Part shown: piece after piece, positions 25,422 through 35,051 of the stretch | How the letters are laid out: the number at the start of each line of letters is the position of its first letter | Position numbering within the stretch: position 1 is the first letter of the stretch | Assembly (NCBI GenBank): GCA_964387645.1 | Contig: CAYLYM010000002.1 | Span: 1 to 64,000, forward strand | Length of the DNA: 64,000 nucleotides | Source: CAYLYM01 sp964387645 | Lineage (GTDB): Bacteria; Calditrichota; Calditrichia; RBG-13-44-9 | Direction: 5' to 3' | The notes under the pieces: model-generated | What the model was told of the DNA's origin: nothing | Databases searched by the model: none | What the model saw: only the letters and a program-made list of their open reading frames with translations | Translations under genes and position numbers: made by a program

Positions 25422-26741
25422 ATGAGTCCAAAAGAAAAGATGAATCGGCGTGAATTTATAAAAAAATCAGTGGGAGCTGCTGCTTGTGCAGCAGCCTTCC
25501 CCGCTTTTATCCCTTCAAAAGTTTTAGGAAGAAACGGTTCAGTACCGCCTAGTGAGAAAATTACCATGGGTTTCATTGGTGTAGGTGGAATGGGAACGGG
25601 TAATTTGCGTGGTTTTATCGGAAAACCCGATGTTCAAGTTGTCGCAGTTTGTGATGTAGATACCGAGCACCGTAATAGGGCGCGAGATATTGTTAATTCA
25701 AGGTATGGTAATAAAGATTGTGCGACTTATAATGATTTTCGAGATTTATTAAACCGGGATGATATTGATGCGGTGTGCATTGCAACCCCAGATCATTGGC
25801 ATGCATTAATTGCCGTTGCTGCAGCCCGGGCAAAAAAGGATGTTTATGCCGAAAAACCGTTGGCCTATTCTATTGCCGAAGGTCGTGCCATTGTCGATGC
25901 TGTCCACCGTTATAACATCGTCTGGCAAACTGGTAGCCAGCAAAGGTCAGGTCGGAATTTTCGTTTTGCCTGTGAATTGGTTCGTAATGGACGAATCGGT
26001 GAAGTTAAAGTTGTCCGAGTGGGGTTGCCTTATGGGAATGGTATTCGCAAAGCCAGTACCAAACCTGCGCCTGTCCCCAGAGGATTCGATTACGACATGT
26101 GGTTAGGGCCGGCTCCGTGGGCACCTTATTGTCCTGCACGTTGCCACTGGAACTTCCGATGGATTAGTGATTACTCACAGGGTCAATTGACTGACTGGGC
26201 TGGTCATCACATTGATATTGCCCACTGGGGTATGAACACTGAATTGTCTGCTCCTATTGAAGTTTTCGATGCACGAGCTGATTATCCCAAAGCTGAAGAC
26301 GGTCTTTTCGATACTCCTCCCAGTTATCGTTTTGTCTGTAAGTATAAAGAAGGTTTTACCATGGTCGTTTCTGATACCCGACAACATCCAATTGGACGAG
26401 GCGTGTTGTTTGAGGGTTCGGAAGGCTGGATATTTGTCAGCCGCAGCGGTATGAAAGCCAACCCGGAATCGCTCTTAAAATCGAAAATTGGACCAAACGA
26501 AATTCATCTTTACGAAAGCAATGATCACAGACAAAATTTTTTAGATTGTGTACGAACGAGGAAGAAAACGGTAGCCCCAGTTGATGTTGCTCATCATTCC
26601 ATCATGGTAGCTCATATCGGTGCCATTGCCATGAAATTAGGGCGAAATTTGCGATGGGATAACAAAAAAGAACGTTTTATTGATGATCCAGAAGCCAATC
26701 GCTTACTTTCACGTCCCATGCGGAGTCCCTGGAAAATTTGA
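25422..26741 (+). CDS. Tat-exported Gfo/Idh/MocA oxidoreductase
   Basis: A 439-residue oxidoreductase. A twin-arginine motif (NRREFIKK, Arg9-Arg10) begins a Tat signal ending near residue 36. The Rossmann motif GVGGMG is at residues 53-58, TPDHWHA at 122-128, and AEKPL with the catalytic Lys at 145. The C-terminal domain contains GHHIDIAHWG, probably lining the substrate site. The enzyme should act in the periplasm with a tightly bound nicotinamide cofactor, as known for glucose-fructose oxidoreductase. It is the first of three tandem paralogues. The C-terminus ends in the shared R-x-PW tail. Glycoside C3 oxidation is the expected chemistry; the substrate is unknown. Confidence 0.88.
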   Translation: MSPKEKMNRREFIKKSVGAAACAAAFPAFIPSKVLGRNGSVPPSEKITMGFIGVGGMGTGNLRGFIGKPDVQVVAVCDVDTEHRNRARDIVNSRYGNKDCATYNDFRDLLNRDDIDAVCIATPDHWHALIAVAAARAKKDVYAEKPLAYSIAEGRAIVDAVHRYNIVWQTGSQQRSGRNFRFACELVRNGRIGEVKVVRVGLPYGNGIRKASTKPAPVPRGFDYDMWLGPAPWAPYCPARCHWNFRWISDYSQGQLTDWAGHHIDIAHWGMNTELSAPIEVFDARADYPKAEDGLFDTPPSYRFVCKYKEGFTMVVSDTRQHPIGRGVLFEGSEGWIFVSRSGMKANPESLLKSKIGPNEIHLYESNDHRQNFLDCVRTRKKTVAPVDVAHHSIMVAHIGAIAMKLGRNLRWDNKKERFIDDPEANRLLSRPMRSPWKI

Positions 26742-26793
26742 TTAGAAAATTTTATATAATAATTTGAAATCAAAAATTATTCACCAAAAAATT

Positions 26794-28173
26794 ATGGGTG
26801 AAAATCAAATTTCAAGGCGGTCTTTTCTAAAAAGGTCGGCAGGGACCCTCGTAGGTACTTTGCTCTTCCCTTATTTTGTGCCAGCATCAGCATTAGGTAA
26901 AAATGGTTTTACTGTTCCAAGTGATCGTATCACTATGGGATGCATTGGACTTGGTGGGCAGGGCACTTATAATATGCGTAATTTTATTCAGCAACCAGAT
27001 GCACAAGTGATTGCTTTATGCGATGTAGATCGTGGTAGTACTGATTATGGTATTTTAAATGCCGGAAGTTATTTTGGACTGGAACCAGCTTTGAAAAGAG
27101 CATTAGATGAATATGCCCGACAAAACCGCCCGGTAAATACAGAAAGTATTTCTTTGTATACAGATTTTCGTGAACTGCTGGCAAGAGAAGATATCGACGC
27201 TGTAACAGTGTGTACCCCGGATCATTGGCATGGATTGATTACTATTGCTGCAGCAAAAGCCGGCAAAGATATTTATTGTGAAAAACCTTTAGTCAACAGT
27301 ATTCCAGAAGGGCGAGCTGTTTGTGAAGCAGTAAAATGTTTTGGAAGAGTTTTACAAACAGGGAGTCATGAACGTTCCAACGATTCCGTCCGATTTGCAT
27401 GCGAACTGGTGAGAAATGGCAGAATAGGTGAACTTCGCACCATTGAAATCAACATGCCTAACTCTGATCAGCATCATAAATGGATACTGTCCCATAATCA
27501 GCCGCAACCAGAAATGCCGGTACCGAAGAATCTGGATTATGATATGTGGTTAGGGCCAGCACCCTGGCGACCTTATACCCAAAATGGAGTGCATTTTTTC
27601 TGGCGTTTTATTCTGGACTTTGGTGGTGGAGAAATGACAGATCGTGGCGCACATATCATTGATATTGCCCAACTGGCCAATAATACAGATAATTCTGGTC
27701 CAATAGAAATAAAAGGAGTTGGTAAAGCACCGAAGACGGGAATTTACGATTGTTTTATGGATTATCAATTTGAATGTTGGTATGCCAATGGTGTCCGGCT
27801 TATCGGCAGTAGTAAGGGAGAACGAGGGTTGAAACTGGTTGGGTCTGAAGGTTGGATTTTTATTCACATCCACGGAGGTCGTTTAGAGGCAGAACCAAAA
27901 TCGTTACTGCGAGAAAAAATTGGACCAGATGATATTCACATCGGTAGAAGTCCCGGACATCATCGAAATTTTTTAGATTGTGTTAAAACACGAAATTTAC
28001 CAGTAGCCCATGCCGAAATAGGTCATCGAACCGCCACTATTTGTCATTTATTGAATATTGCTTACCTTACCGGACGTCCAATTAAGTGGGATCCAGTTAA
28101 AGAAGATGTTGTGAATGATCCCGAGGTACAGCGCCTTGTTAATCGGCCAATGCGTACTCCCTGGCATGTATAG
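26794..28173 (+). CDS. Tat-exported Gfo/Idh/MocA oxidoreductase
   Basis: About 459 residues from ATG 26794; an in-frame TTG at 26764 would add ten residues, and neither start has a good ribosome site. The Tat motif is an ideal SRRSFLK. The Rossmann motif is GLGGQG, followed by TPDHWHG and CEKPL with the catalytic Lys. GAHIIDIAQL marks the C-terminal active-site helix. Compared with the first tandem copy it has a 20-30 residue insertion after the second strand of the Rossmann fold. It ends RTPWHV. It lies 52 nt (to this ATG) after its paralogue. Substrate unknown. Confidence 0.87.
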   Translation: MGENQISRRSFLKRSAGTLVGTLLFPYFVPASALGKNGFTVPSDRITMGCIGLGGQGTYNMRNFIQQPDAQVIALCDVDRGSTDYGILNAGSYFGLEPALKRALDEYARQNRPVNTESISLYTDFRELLAREDIDAVTVCTPDHWHGLITIAAAKAGKDIYCEKPLVNSIPEGRAVCEAVKCFGRVLQTGSHERSNDSVRFACELVRNGRIGELRTIEINMPNSDQHHKWILSHNQPQPEMPVPKNLDYDMWLGPAPWRPYTQNGVHFFWRFILDFGGGEMTDRGAHIIDIAQLANNTDNSGPIEIKGVGKAPKTGIYDCFMDYQFECWYANGVRLIGSSKGERGLKLVGSEGWIFIHIHGGRLEAEPKSLLREKIGPDDIHIGRSPGHHRNFLDCVKTRNLPVAHAEIGHRTATICHLLNIAYLTGRPIKWDPVKEDVVNDPEVQRLVNRPMRTPWHV

Positions 28174-28196
28174 TGATTTAATGGAGGATTAAATTT

Positions 28197-29522
28197 ATGT
28201 CTCAATCTAAAAAAATAAATCGAAGACAGTTTTTAAAAAATGCATCAGCAATTACCTTAAGCGCCGTGGCAGCGCCAACTATTATTCCAGCATCTGTGCT
28301 TGGCAGAAACGGTACCATTGCACCAAGCAATAAAATTGTTATGGGATGTATTGGTGTGGGATGGCAGGGTACTTCTAACATGGAAAATTTTTTAAGAGAA
28401 CCAGACGCCCAGATTGTGGCGGTTTGCGACGTTGATAAAAATCATTTACAACGTGCTAAACAAATTGTAGATAAACATTATGGTAATAACGATTGTGCTG
28501 TTTACCACGATTTCCGCGAATTATTAGAACGGGATGATATTGATGCCGTTTCGTTAGGTTTACCTGACCACTGGCATGCCATTCCTGCCATAATGGCTGC
28601 AGAAAAAGGTAAGGATATTTACGGAGAAAAACCATTATCACATACGCTAGCCGAAGGTAGAGCTATTTGCAATGCTGTTAAAAAATATCAGCGTATCTGG
28701 CAAACCGGCAGTTGGCAGCGATCGCAGGATAAATTTCGTTTTGCCTGTGAATTGGTGCGGAATGGACGAATTGGTAGAGTCCATACTGTGGAAGTAGGTT
28801 TACCATCCGGTCATACAGATTTTGCTGGTACACGTCATTTGAATAAAATAACGCCAGTACCTGAGGAATTGGATTATGATTTCTGGATTGGCCCGGCACC
28901 TTATCAACCTTATGTGCCTGCAAAAGTTCATAAAAATTGGCGCTGGGTTTTAGATTTTGGTGGAGGTCAGTTGTTAGACTGGGTTGGTCATCATCTTGAT
29001 ATCGCTCATTGGGGACTTGGATTAGAATATACCGGGCCAGTAGAAGTAGAAGGTTATGGCGAATATCCTAAAGACGGTATTTGGAATACAGCAACCCGTT
29101 ACAAGATTACCACAAAATATCGAAATGGCATCACTATCATTTTAGCCGGTGGACATGATGATATCTGCAATGGAAAAAGAGGTACTAAATGGATTGGTGA
29201 ATACGGGTGGATCTGGGTAGATCGTAGTGGAATTGATGCAAATCCAAGGAGCCTTTTAAAAGAAAAGATCGGTCCCGATGAAATTCATCTCTACCGTTCT
29301 CCAGGACACTGGCGAAATTTTCTGGATTGTATTAAAACCCGTAAGACAACCATTGCGCCTGCTGAAGTAGCGCATCGATCGGCAACTCCCGGACACCTTG
29401 GTCAAATCGCCATGTTACTCGGTCGAAAAATACATTTTAATCCCGATACAGAAGAAATATTAAATGATGAAACTGCCAGCAGAATGTTGAGTAACGCTTT
29501 CCGAAGTCCCTGGCACTTATAA
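28197..29522 (+). CDS. Tat-exported Gfo/Idh/MocA oxidoreductase
   Basis: A 441-residue protein, third of the tandem set. NRRQFLK begins the Tat signal, which ends around the VLGRNG segment shared with the first copy. Rossmann motif GVGWQG, then LPDHWHA where the usual Thr is replaced by Leu, and GEKPL with Lys. GHHLDIAHWG lies in the C-terminal domain, and the protein ends RSPWHL. A GGAGG site precedes it in the 23-nt gap. It probably oxidises or reduces a sugar or glycoside in the periplasm. It closes this operon; 190 bp of AT-rich DNA follow. Confidence 0.88.
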   Translation: MSQSKKINRRQFLKNASAITLSAVAAPTIIPASVLGRNGTIAPSNKIVMGCIGVGWQGTSNMENFLREPDAQIVAVCDVDKNHLQRAKQIVDKHYGNNDCAVYHDFRELLERDDIDAVSLGLPDHWHAIPAIMAAEKGKDIYGEKPLSHTLAEGRAICNAVKKYQRIWQTGSWQRSQDKFRFACELVRNGRIGRVHTVEVGLPSGHTDFAGTRHLNKITPVPEELDYDFWIGPAPYQPYVPAKVHKNWRWVLDFGGGQLLDWVGHHLDIAHWGLGLEYTGPVEVEGYGEYPKDGIWNTATRYKITTKYRNGITIILAGGHDDICNGKRGTKWIGEYGWIWVDRSGIDANPRSLLKEKIGPDEIHLYRSPGHWRNFLDCIKTRKTTIAPAEVAHRSATPGHLGQIAMLLGRKIHFNPDTEEILNDETASRMLSNAFRSPWHL

Positions 29523-29628
29523 AAAATTTGAGATTTTTATTCGAAAGAGTTGTATCTGATAAGTTTTGCAAATTATTTCTTGTATAAATAGAAATTATTA
29601 TTTTTTAGGAATATTGTGTTTTTCAAAA

Positions 29629-29659
29629 AATTACAATATCATTAATATTCGTTGTAATT
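29629..29659. promoter_or_regulatory. Possible operator inverted repeat before the ThuA gene
   Basis: AATTACAA and TTGTAATT form an 8-bp inverted repeat with a 15-nt spacer, 53 nt before the ThuA-HEAT start. The location suits a regulator site or a hairpin, but AT-rich sequence gives such repeats by chance. Confidence 0.25.
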
Positions 29660-29712
29660 TATAGAAAATTACATTATAAATTATTTTAGTAAAATTAACA
29701 GAAGGGATAGCC

Positions 29713-32547
29713 ATGAGATTCAGTAAACTGATTTTCTTACCGCTAATTTTGTCGTTTTTATGCCTTCTATTTTTTCAAAATCCAATTCAAGCACAAACAC
29801 CTGAAGAGATTCAGAAAATTGAGAACGCAGCCCCTGAAAAGGCTACTGTTACACCAAAAAAACCCCGCAAGCTATTGGTAGTGTCGATTTGTCATGGATT
29901 CAAACACAAGTGTATTCCTATTGCTGCTAAAGCTATCGAAATTTTAGGAAAAAAGACCGGCGCATACGAAGTAGTACATGCTAAAGACCTGAGTGTTTTT
30001 GAATGGGATAACCTCAAGCAATATGATGGAGTGCTTTTCAATAACACGACCAAGCTGAAATTCGATAACGAGAAATGGCGTAAAAATTTGCTGAAATTTA
30101 TTAAAAATGGGAAAGGTGTGATAGGCATACACGCTGCAACGGATAATTTTTATGACTGGCCGGAAGGCGCCGAAATGATGGGTGGCCTGTTTGATGGACA
30201 TCCGTGGAATTCGAAGGGAACCTGGAAAGTGAAAATAGACGAACCCGATCACCCCTTGAATGCGGCTTTCGAGGGGAAAGATTTCGAAGTGAATGACGAA
30301 ATTTACCGCACCAAAGGTTTCACCCGGGAGAAACTGCGAGTGTTGGTCAGTCTGGATATGGCTGATGAAGTTAATTTGAGTGCGAAAGGGGTAAAATATA
30401 CTGATAAAGATATCCCCATTAGCTGGATTCGCCGGTATGGTAAAGGTCGTCTATTTTATTGTTCTTTTGGGCATAATAATCATATTTACTGGACCCCTTC
30501 GATTTTGCGGCATTATTTAGATGGAATTCAGTATGCGCTCGGCGATTATCCGGTGGATGATACTCCCAGTGTCGACAAATACATGGAGGATGCCGCCAAA
30601 TACCAGTGGGGCCAGAGCCGCGCTTCGCTCACCATGTTAAGTGATTTTGTACGCTGGGCAATCGACCATCCGGATGTTCGTGCCCGCACAGAGGAACGAT
30701 TCATTAAATTTTTAAAGCGAAAAGATGCCAGTCTGCCGGGAAAACAATTCGTTTGCCGCCAATTGAGCCTGATTGGTACCGAAAAATCCGTTCCCGTACT
30801 GGTCAGTTTGCTTCGGAAGGAAAAAACTTCTAACATGGCAAGGTATGCACTGGAGCGAATTCCGGGTGAAAAGGTAGATGTGGAATTACTTAAAGCTTTG
30901 AAAAAAACCAGGGGATTGGTCAGGATTGGGATTGTTAATACACTTGGAGTAAGACGATACGCAAAAGCCCTTTCAGAGTTAAAGAAACTGGTTTATGATA
31001 AGGATGCTGAGGTAGCCAGTGCGGCTGTTGCAGCCATTGGTCGGATTGGTGGAGATCAGGCTGTTAAGATTTTGGCAGAAGCTAAGAACAAGCTCAGCGG
31101 GAAATTGCGTAATCAGGTTCTGGATGCCTATCTGGCATGCGCTGATCAGTATTTAAATAAAGGCAAATCTACTGCTGCAAATAAGATATACCGGGAATTA
31201 TATCAACCAAAGGAACCTGTACCTGTGAGAGCATCAGCTTTAAGGGGACTAATTCTTTCTGACCTGCAGAATGGTGTGCAAACGATAAAGGAGGTTCTGC
31301 AAGGGGATGATACAGAATTGCAAGCAGTAGCTATAAGTATGATTCGGGAATTACCTGAGTCAACAGATGTGCGTGAGATTGCTGAACTATTGCCTGATCT
31401 TCCATTGGAAGGACAGATTCAATTACTCTCAGCGTTAGCGGATCGTGGCGATTCAGCTGCTCGCATGGTAGTTTTAAAGGCTACGGAAAGTCCCGAGGCT
31501 GAAGTCCGCATTGCAGCACTCAGAGCTTTGGCTGTGTTAGGAAATTCCCGAGATGTAAAGCTTTTAGCCAGTAAAGCTGCATCCTCCCGGGGGAAAGAGA
31601 GCCAAATTGCACGTGAAAGCTTATATCGACTGAGCGGTCCAGATATCGATGATACTATCTTGAAAACCATCCCTGATGTAGAACCAGCTGTTAAAGTTGA
31701 ACTTATCCGAAGCCTGGCGGAACGCGGTGTCACAAAAGGCGTAGATTTGTTGTTCACCACTGCAAAGGATGAAGACAGTAAAGTGAGAGTGGAATCGCTC
31801 AAATCTCTGGGTGTACTGGCCGCACCGGGTCGTTTGTCAGAATTGATTCAGCTTTTACTTCAGGCGCAAACCGATACTGAACGTCGTGAAGCAGAACGAG
31901 CAGTATACGCTGTAACGCAGAAAATTCCTCCAAAAGGTGGTAAAGCAGAAGCCATCCTTGCCGTTTTACCTATAGTAAAAGACGAGACCAGCCGCGGATC
32001 TTTGCTACAAGTTTTAGGAAGAATTGGTGATCGAAAAGCGCTGGGTATCTTAAGAAAATCTCTTAAATCGAAAAGTGATGTCATAAAAACGGCGGCTATT
32101 CGTGCGCTTACTGACTGGCCCACACCAGAACCAGCCGAGGATTTATTGGAAGTTGCCAAAACCTCTAAAAATAAAGTTCATCAGGTTCTGGCTCTGCGCG
32201 GTTACATCCGATTGGTTGACGTCATGCATACTCACCCAGCCAGTGTTACCCTTAAAATGTATAAAACCGCAATGGAATTGGCTACTGAGGCGAATGAGAA
32301 AAGAATGGTTCTGTCTGCTTTGGCTAATGTTCAATCTGTTGAAGCGTTAAATTGGGCGATGAATTATCTCAATGATCCCCTGTTAAAAGGCGAGGCGCAA
32401 GCAGCCGCAGTGCGAATTGCAAGGGAAATTTATCGTTCTTATCCAGATGAATGTAAAAAAGCTATGGAGAAAATTCTGACAACAAATCCGTCTGAACAAG
32501 TGAAAAATAATGCGGAAAGGGTTTTAAGATATATCCAAGAACTGTAA
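29713..32547 (+). CDS. Secreted ThuA-domain protein with HEAT-like repeats
   Basis: A 944-residue protein with a signal peptide (about 1-27). A ThuA-like domain spans about residues 50-275, with VVSICHGFKHK, the GVIGIHAATDNF motif, the GHPW segment and YCSFGHN. ThuA has a class I glutamine amidotransferase-like fold. In rhizobia, thuA works with thuB (a Gfo/Idh enzyme) in 3-keto oxidation of trehalose-type disaccharides. From about residue 290 to the end the sequence is alpha-helical HEAT-like repeats (VASAAVAAIGRIG, VRIAALRALAVLG and others), a likely protein-binding scaffold. The repeat region resembles that of the protein at 45101. No catalytic role is proven. Confidence 0.8.
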   Translation: MRFSKLIFLPLILSFLCLLFFQNPIQAQTPEEIQKIENAAPEKATVTPKKPRKLLVVSICHGFKHKCIPIAAKAIEILGKKTGAYEVVHAKDLSVFEWDNLKQYDGVLFNNTTKLKFDNEKWRKNLLKFIKNGKGVIGIHAATDNFYDWPEGAEMMGGLFDGHPWNSKGTWKVKIDEPDHPLNAAFEGKDFEVNDEIYRTKGFTREKLRVLVSLDMADEVNLSAKGVKYTDKDIPISWIRRYGKGRLFYCSFGHNNHIYWTPSILRHYLDGIQYALGDYPVDDTPSVDKYMEDAAKYQWGQSRASLTMLSDFVRWAIDHPDVRARTEERFIKFLKRKDASLPGKQFVCRQLSLIGTEKSVPVLVSLLRKEKTSNMARYALERIPGEKVDVELLKALKKTRGLVRIGIVNTLGVRRYAKALSELKKLVYDKDAEVASAAVAAIGRIGGDQAVKILAEAKNKLSGKLRNQVLDAYLACADQYLNKGKSTAANKIYRELYQPKEPVPVRASALRGLILSDLQNGVQTIKEVLQGDDTELQAVAISMIRELPESTDVREIAELLPDLPLEGQIQLLSALADRGDSAARMVVLKATESPEAEVRIAALRALAVLGNSRDVKLLASKAASSRGKESQIARESLYRLSGPDIDDTILKTIPDVEPAVKVELIRSLAERGVTKGVDLLFTTAKDEDSKVRVESLKSLGVLAAPGRLSELIQLLLQAQTDTERREAERAVYAVTQKIPPKGGKAEAILAVLPIVKDETSRGSLLQVLGRIGDRKALGILRKSLKSKSDVIKTAAIRALTDWPTPEPAEDLLEVAKTSKNKVHQVLALRGYIRLVDVMHTHPASVTLKMYKTAMELATEANEKRMVLSALANVQSVEALNWAMNYLNDPLLKGEAQAAAVRIAREIYRSYPDECKKAMEKILTTNPSEQVKNNAERVLRYIQEL

Positions 32548-32721
32548 ATAATTTTGCCAGATTGTTGAAAAAGAATTTCGTCCGGGCGTCTGTGTAACCA
32601 GGCAAGAAAAATTTTGAGAAAGATGAGGTTTTTAGATTGAGAACATTAAGTGTTAAAAAATACTTAGTTTTCATCGTATTTTATTAAATAATTCTGTTTG
32701 ATAAATGAACCAGAGGGGATG

Positions 32722-33744
32722 ATGTCAGAAAAAATGAATCGTCGAAATTTTTTAAAGAAAACTTTAGCTGCATCAGCAACCGCTCCTCTGATTTTAAGTT
32801 TTGAAGAAAAAGCTTTGTTAGCGGCAAAATCCAATTATAGTAAATCACCGGAAAAGAAGACTGCTTCGATGAAAATCCCAACAGGAAAGATAAAAAATGT
32901 TGAAATCACCCGTTTAATCGTTGGTGGAAACCTTACCAGCGGTTTTGCCCATAGTCGTGATTTGATTTATGTATCATCATTGTTACGTCATTACTTTACA
33001 GATGATAAAATTTTCGAAACCTGGCAGCTTTGTGAGGAAAATGGGATAAACACCGCCATCCTGCGACTGGATAATCAGGTGATCCGATTAATTAATAAGT
33101 ACTGGCATGAAGTCGGTGGTAATATTCAGTGGTTAGCTCAGGTAAAGATCAAAGAAGATGATTTATTTTCAGATATCTCCCGGGCTATCGATAATGGAGC
33201 CATTGGAGCTTACATTCATGGAGGTGTGGCTGATAAATTTATTACTCAGGGAAAAATTGATTTGATAGCCAAAGCAGTGGAGTATATTAAAGATAATGGG
33301 GTGATTGCCGGTGTTGCCGGTCATTTGTTGCAGGTGCCTATGACCTGTGAGAAAGAGGGCCTGGATGTGGACTTTTACATGAAAACATTAAATAGTGGTA
33401 ATTATTGGACGGCAGGGCCGCGATTAATCGAAGATGAAAATTGGGTGCCTGATCCCGAGAAAGAGATTGTACCAGAATATAATCCCCGTACGCATGACAA
33501 TATCTGGGCTACTACCCCCCAACAAACCATCGCTTTTATGAAAAAGGTAAAGAAGCCCTGGATTGCTTACAAGGTATTGGGTGCTGGAGCTATCCATCCG
33601 AAAGAAGGTTTTGATTATGCCTTCCGGAATGGAGCGGATTTCATTTGTGTAGGTATGTTTGATTTTCAGGTTCAGGAAGATGTGGCAATTGCTCAAAAGG
33701 TGCTTTCCAGCGATTTGAAACGCAAACGTCCCTGGTGTGCCTGA
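32722..33744 (+). CDS. Tat-exported protein of unknown family, possible TIM barrel
   Basis: About 340 residues. NRRNFLK starts a Tat signal that ends near a LAAK segment. The mature protein begins with IKNVEITRLIVGGN, then shows alternating strands and helices (GAIGAYIHGG, GVIAGVAGHLLQVP, WIAYKVLGAGAIHP, GADFICVGMFDF), which suggests a TIM-barrel-like fold. I recognise similar Tat proteins near DUF1080 and Gfo/Idh genes in other phyla but cannot name a family. Start choice is uncertain: GAGGGG lies just before ATG 32719/32722, and a TTG at 32698 is also in frame. The locus implies a role in periplasmic sugar processing. Confidence 0.65.
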   Translation: MSEKMNRRNFLKKTLAASATAPLILSFEEKALLAAKSNYSKSPEKKTASMKIPTGKIKNVEITRLIVGGNLTSGFAHSRDLIYVSSLLRHYFTDDKIFETWQLCEENGINTAILRLDNQVIRLINKYWHEVGGNIQWLAQVKIKEDDLFSDISRAIDNGAIGAYIHGGVADKFITQGKIDLIAKAVEYIKDNGVIAGVAGHLLQVPMTCEKEGLDVDFYMKTLNSGNYWTAGPRLIEDENWVPDPEKEIVPEYNPRTHDNIWATTPQQTIAFMKKVKKPWIAYKVLGAGAIHPKEGFDYAFRNGADFICVGMFDFQVQEDVAIAQKVLSSDLKRKRPWCA

Positions 33745-33889
33745 TTACCGATTAAAGAAACTTGAATATCCGCCCAATCTGGATTGTTCGTGTAATATTT
33801 ATTCTAAAATGGAAGTGGTGTGAAAAATATATTTTTAGAGCAAGAGTGGTTAGATAATTTCGAAAGAAAATTTAATGAACAATTAACTA

Positions 33890-34993
33890 ATGAAAAAATA
33901 TCGCTACATTCTTGAATGCGGTTTTATTTTACTATTTACCATTGTTATTTTGATTCTGATAGGTTGTGACCAGCAAAATGATCATCGAAAATTTGATTCT
34001 GCCAAAAAGATTGTTAAAGATCTTGACCCGTTCATGGGAGACTACCAGGGAGAGATAACGTTTGATTCAGGAGAAAAACGACCTCTTTATTCCCAGGTTA
34101 TTGCGTATGGTAATGGCCAATATCAAATCAATTTTTTAAAAGCTTTTGATGCAAGGAATGTTCTCATTTTTTCTACAAAGGTTCAAAAAACGGACCAATC
34201 CATCCAGTTTTCAAAAACAGTTTCAGAGGGTGAATTCAAAAATTCAACGTGGGAAGGTTTACTTGGAGTAGAAGGTCTGGTGGGAAAAATTGAGGGAAGC
34301 CAGGCGGGACGTTTCCAATTGAAAAAAGTTGTCCGATTATCTCCCACTTTAGGTGCAAAACCGCCAGAGGGTGCGATTGTTCTTTTTGATGGCACTGGAT
34401 TTGACGAGTGGGAAGGACGCGGAAAAGGCGGTTTACTGGGTTTATTATTCAAGCACAGTGAACCAGCCTGGAAATTGGTTGATGGTACAATGGAGGTGGT
34501 TCCACGAAGCGGTTCTATTCGAACGAAGAGAAAATTCAGGAATTACAAATTACATTTGGAATTTCGAAGCCCTTTTATGCCTTTTGCGAAAGGGCAGAAA
34601 CGCGGTAACAGTGGAGTATATAACCTGGAACGTTATGAAGTCCAGATTTTAGACTCTTATGGTCTGGAAGGAAAAGATAACGAATGTGGTGCTATTTACA
34701 AGGTTGCTGCTCCACGCGTGAACATGTGTGCTCCGCCTATGCAGTGGCAAACTTATGATATCACCTTCCATGCTCCTCAATTTGATCCCTCAGGAAAAAA
34801 AGTTCAAAATGCTCGCATCACTGTTGTGCACAATGGTGTCACTATTCACAAAGACCTGGAAATTCCACATCCAACCGGCGGTGCAAGAATAAAACCCGAA
34901 CAGATGATGGGTTCTATTTCATTGCAAGATCATGGAGATCCCGTCCAATTTCGGAATATATGGTTAGTTGAGTTACCTGATGGAAAACGGTAA
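33890..34993 (+). CDS. DUF1080 (3-keto-disaccharide hydrolase) lipoprotein with an extra N-terminal domain
   Basis: A 367-residue lipoprotein (lipobox LIGC, Cys26). Residues about 40-155 form a beta-rich domain I cannot assign (starting DPFMGDYQGEITF). From about 160 onward is a DUF1080 jelly-roll domain: VLFDGTGFDEW, NSGVYNLERYEVQILDSYG and the final SLQDHGDPVQFRNIWL. DUF1080 proteins are reported to cleave 3-keto-glycosides, acting after Gfo/Idh oxidation. Lipid anchoring puts it at the periplasmic membrane face, next to Tat-exported enzymes. A Tat-type isomerase gene follows after 58 nt. Confidence 0.85.
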   Translation: MKKYRYILECGFILLFTIVILILIGCDQQNDHRKFDSAKKIVKDLDPFMGDYQGEITFDSGEKRPLYSQVIAYGNGQYQINFLKAFDARNVLIFSTKVQKTDQSIQFSKTVSEGEFKNSTWEGLLGVEGLVGKIEGSQAGRFQLKKVVRLSPTLGAKPPEGAIVLFDGTGFDEWEGRGKGGLLGLLFKHSEPAWKLVDGTMEVVPRSGSIRTKRKFRNYKLHLEFRSPFMPFAKGQKRGNSGVYNLERYEVQILDSYGLEGKDNECGAIYKVAAPRVNMCAPPMQWQTYDITFHAPQFDPSGKKVQNARITVVHNGVTIHKDLEIPHPTGGARIKPEQMMGSISLQDHGDPVQFRNIWLVELPDGKR

Positions 34994-35051
34994 ACAGCAA
35001 GAATTCTTAAAAATGGGAAAATCTTAAAGACATAGAGAGGAGGCTCTGGTC

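Noticed and set aside
25422..29522. GH109 (NAD-dependent alpha-N-acetylgalactosaminidase) assignment for the Tat Gfo/Idh proteins
   Set aside because: The motifs TPDHWHA and CEKP differ from the GH109 pattern as I know it; a dehydrogenase role fits better.
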